Source of the DNA: Candidatus Woesearchaeota archaeon
GTDB taxonomy: Archaea; Nanobdellota; Nanobdellia; CSSed11-243R1
Length of the DNA stretch: 5,637 nucleotides
Direction: 5' to 3'
Assembly (NCBI GenBank): GCA_007133845.1
Contig: SLLY01000047.1
Coordinates: forward strand, 1-5,637
The notes under the pieces were generated by a model that had not been told where the DNA came from, searched no databases, and saw only the letters and a list, made by a program, of their open reading frames with translations. Position numbers and translations under genes: made by a program. Position 1 is the first letter of the stretch. Each line of letters begins with the position of its first letter. Below are positions 5,546 through 5,637 of this stretch, one piece after another.

Positions 5546-5637
5546 TTAGTAAAAGGTTTTCTTTTTCATGTAATATTTCCAGTATACTGCTGCTCCCGCT
5601 GCACCGATTGCTATGATTATTATTGCTGCGATTAGTG
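5546..5637 (-). CDS. C-terminal end of a membrane-anchored protein, 5' part beyond the window
   Basis: Only the last 29 codons and the stop are present. They encode one hydrophobic stretch (LIAAIIIIAIGAAGAAVYW) followed by a basic tail, KYYMKKKTFY. The pattern of a single terminal helix and a short lysine-rich end is that of a C-terminal membrane anchor with the tail in the cytoplasm. In archaea this is frequent in secreted surface, S-layer-like or adhesin-like proteins, where most of the chain lies outside. A multi-pass protein ending in its last helix is equally possible. The frame is supported by the continuous hydrophobic run and the T-rich tract right after the stop. Too little is visible to name a family. 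Confidence 0.65.
   Translation of the reverse strand, partial: LIAAIIIIAIGAAGAAVYWKYYMKKKTFY
5557..5566 (+). terminator. Possible T-rich terminator for the plus-strand operon inside the convergent gene
   Basis: The plus strand downstream of the DHH stop is A-rich until TTTTCTTTTT. This tract is antisense to the lysine codons of the convergent gene's tail. If used, the two convergent transcripts would overlap by a few tens of bases at their 3' ends. Confidence 0.35.

Overview
The window looks like archaeal chromosomal DNA from a strongly AT-rich, gene-dense genome. The evidence is gene content: an archaeal-type elongation factor 1-beta, the small four-CxxC zinc-ribbon protein that often accompanies it, an archaeal/eukaryotic-type Pth2 peptidyl-tRNA hydrolase, an archaeal ribose-1,5-bisphosphate isomerase, and TATA boxes placed about 25 bases upstream of start codons with little or no leader. 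Low GC, short spacers and the presence of an AMP-pathway isomerase would suit a DPANN-type lineage (Woesearchaeota or Pacearchaeota, for example), but nothing here fixes the taxon.

Layout. (1) 1-827, minus: ribose-1,5-bisphosphate isomerase, with its C-terminal end cut off by the window edge. (2) 828-949: spacer holding that gene's promoter and the T-rich terminator of the next unit. (3) 950-1412, minus: a two-gene unit, zinc ribbon then aEF1B. (4) 1413-1449: a 37-base divergent spacer with two interleaved TATA boxes. (5) 1450-1785, plus: pth2. (6) 1794-2927, minus: a four-helix membrane protein of unknown function, convergent with pth2. (7) 2928-3005: a second divergent spacer. (8) 3006-5510, plus: a tightly packed three-gene operon of an ACT-domain protein, RNA 3'-terminal phosphate cyclase (rtcA) and a DHH/DHHA1 phosphoesterase. 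(9) 5511-5545: an A-rich spacer with a tandem 10-mer. (10) 5546-5637, minus: the last 29 codons of a membrane-anchored protein.

How the genes fit together. Most of the window concerns translation and RNA metabolism: elongation-factor nucleotide exchange, recycling of peptidyl-tRNA, RNA 3'-end modification and probable 3'-5' nuclease activity. The isomerase belongs to AMP salvage feeding RuBisCO in archaea that have it. The two membrane proteins are the least understood items. The most noteworthy points are the ACT-rtcA-DHH operon, the interleaved divergent leaderless promoters, the unknown four-helix membrane protein, and long T runs inside rtcA. I found no tRNA, rRNA, CRISPR array, insertion sequence or sign of phage. 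I see no strong case for a wholly new system. The three-gene operon and the orphan membrane protein are the best candidates for follow-up.
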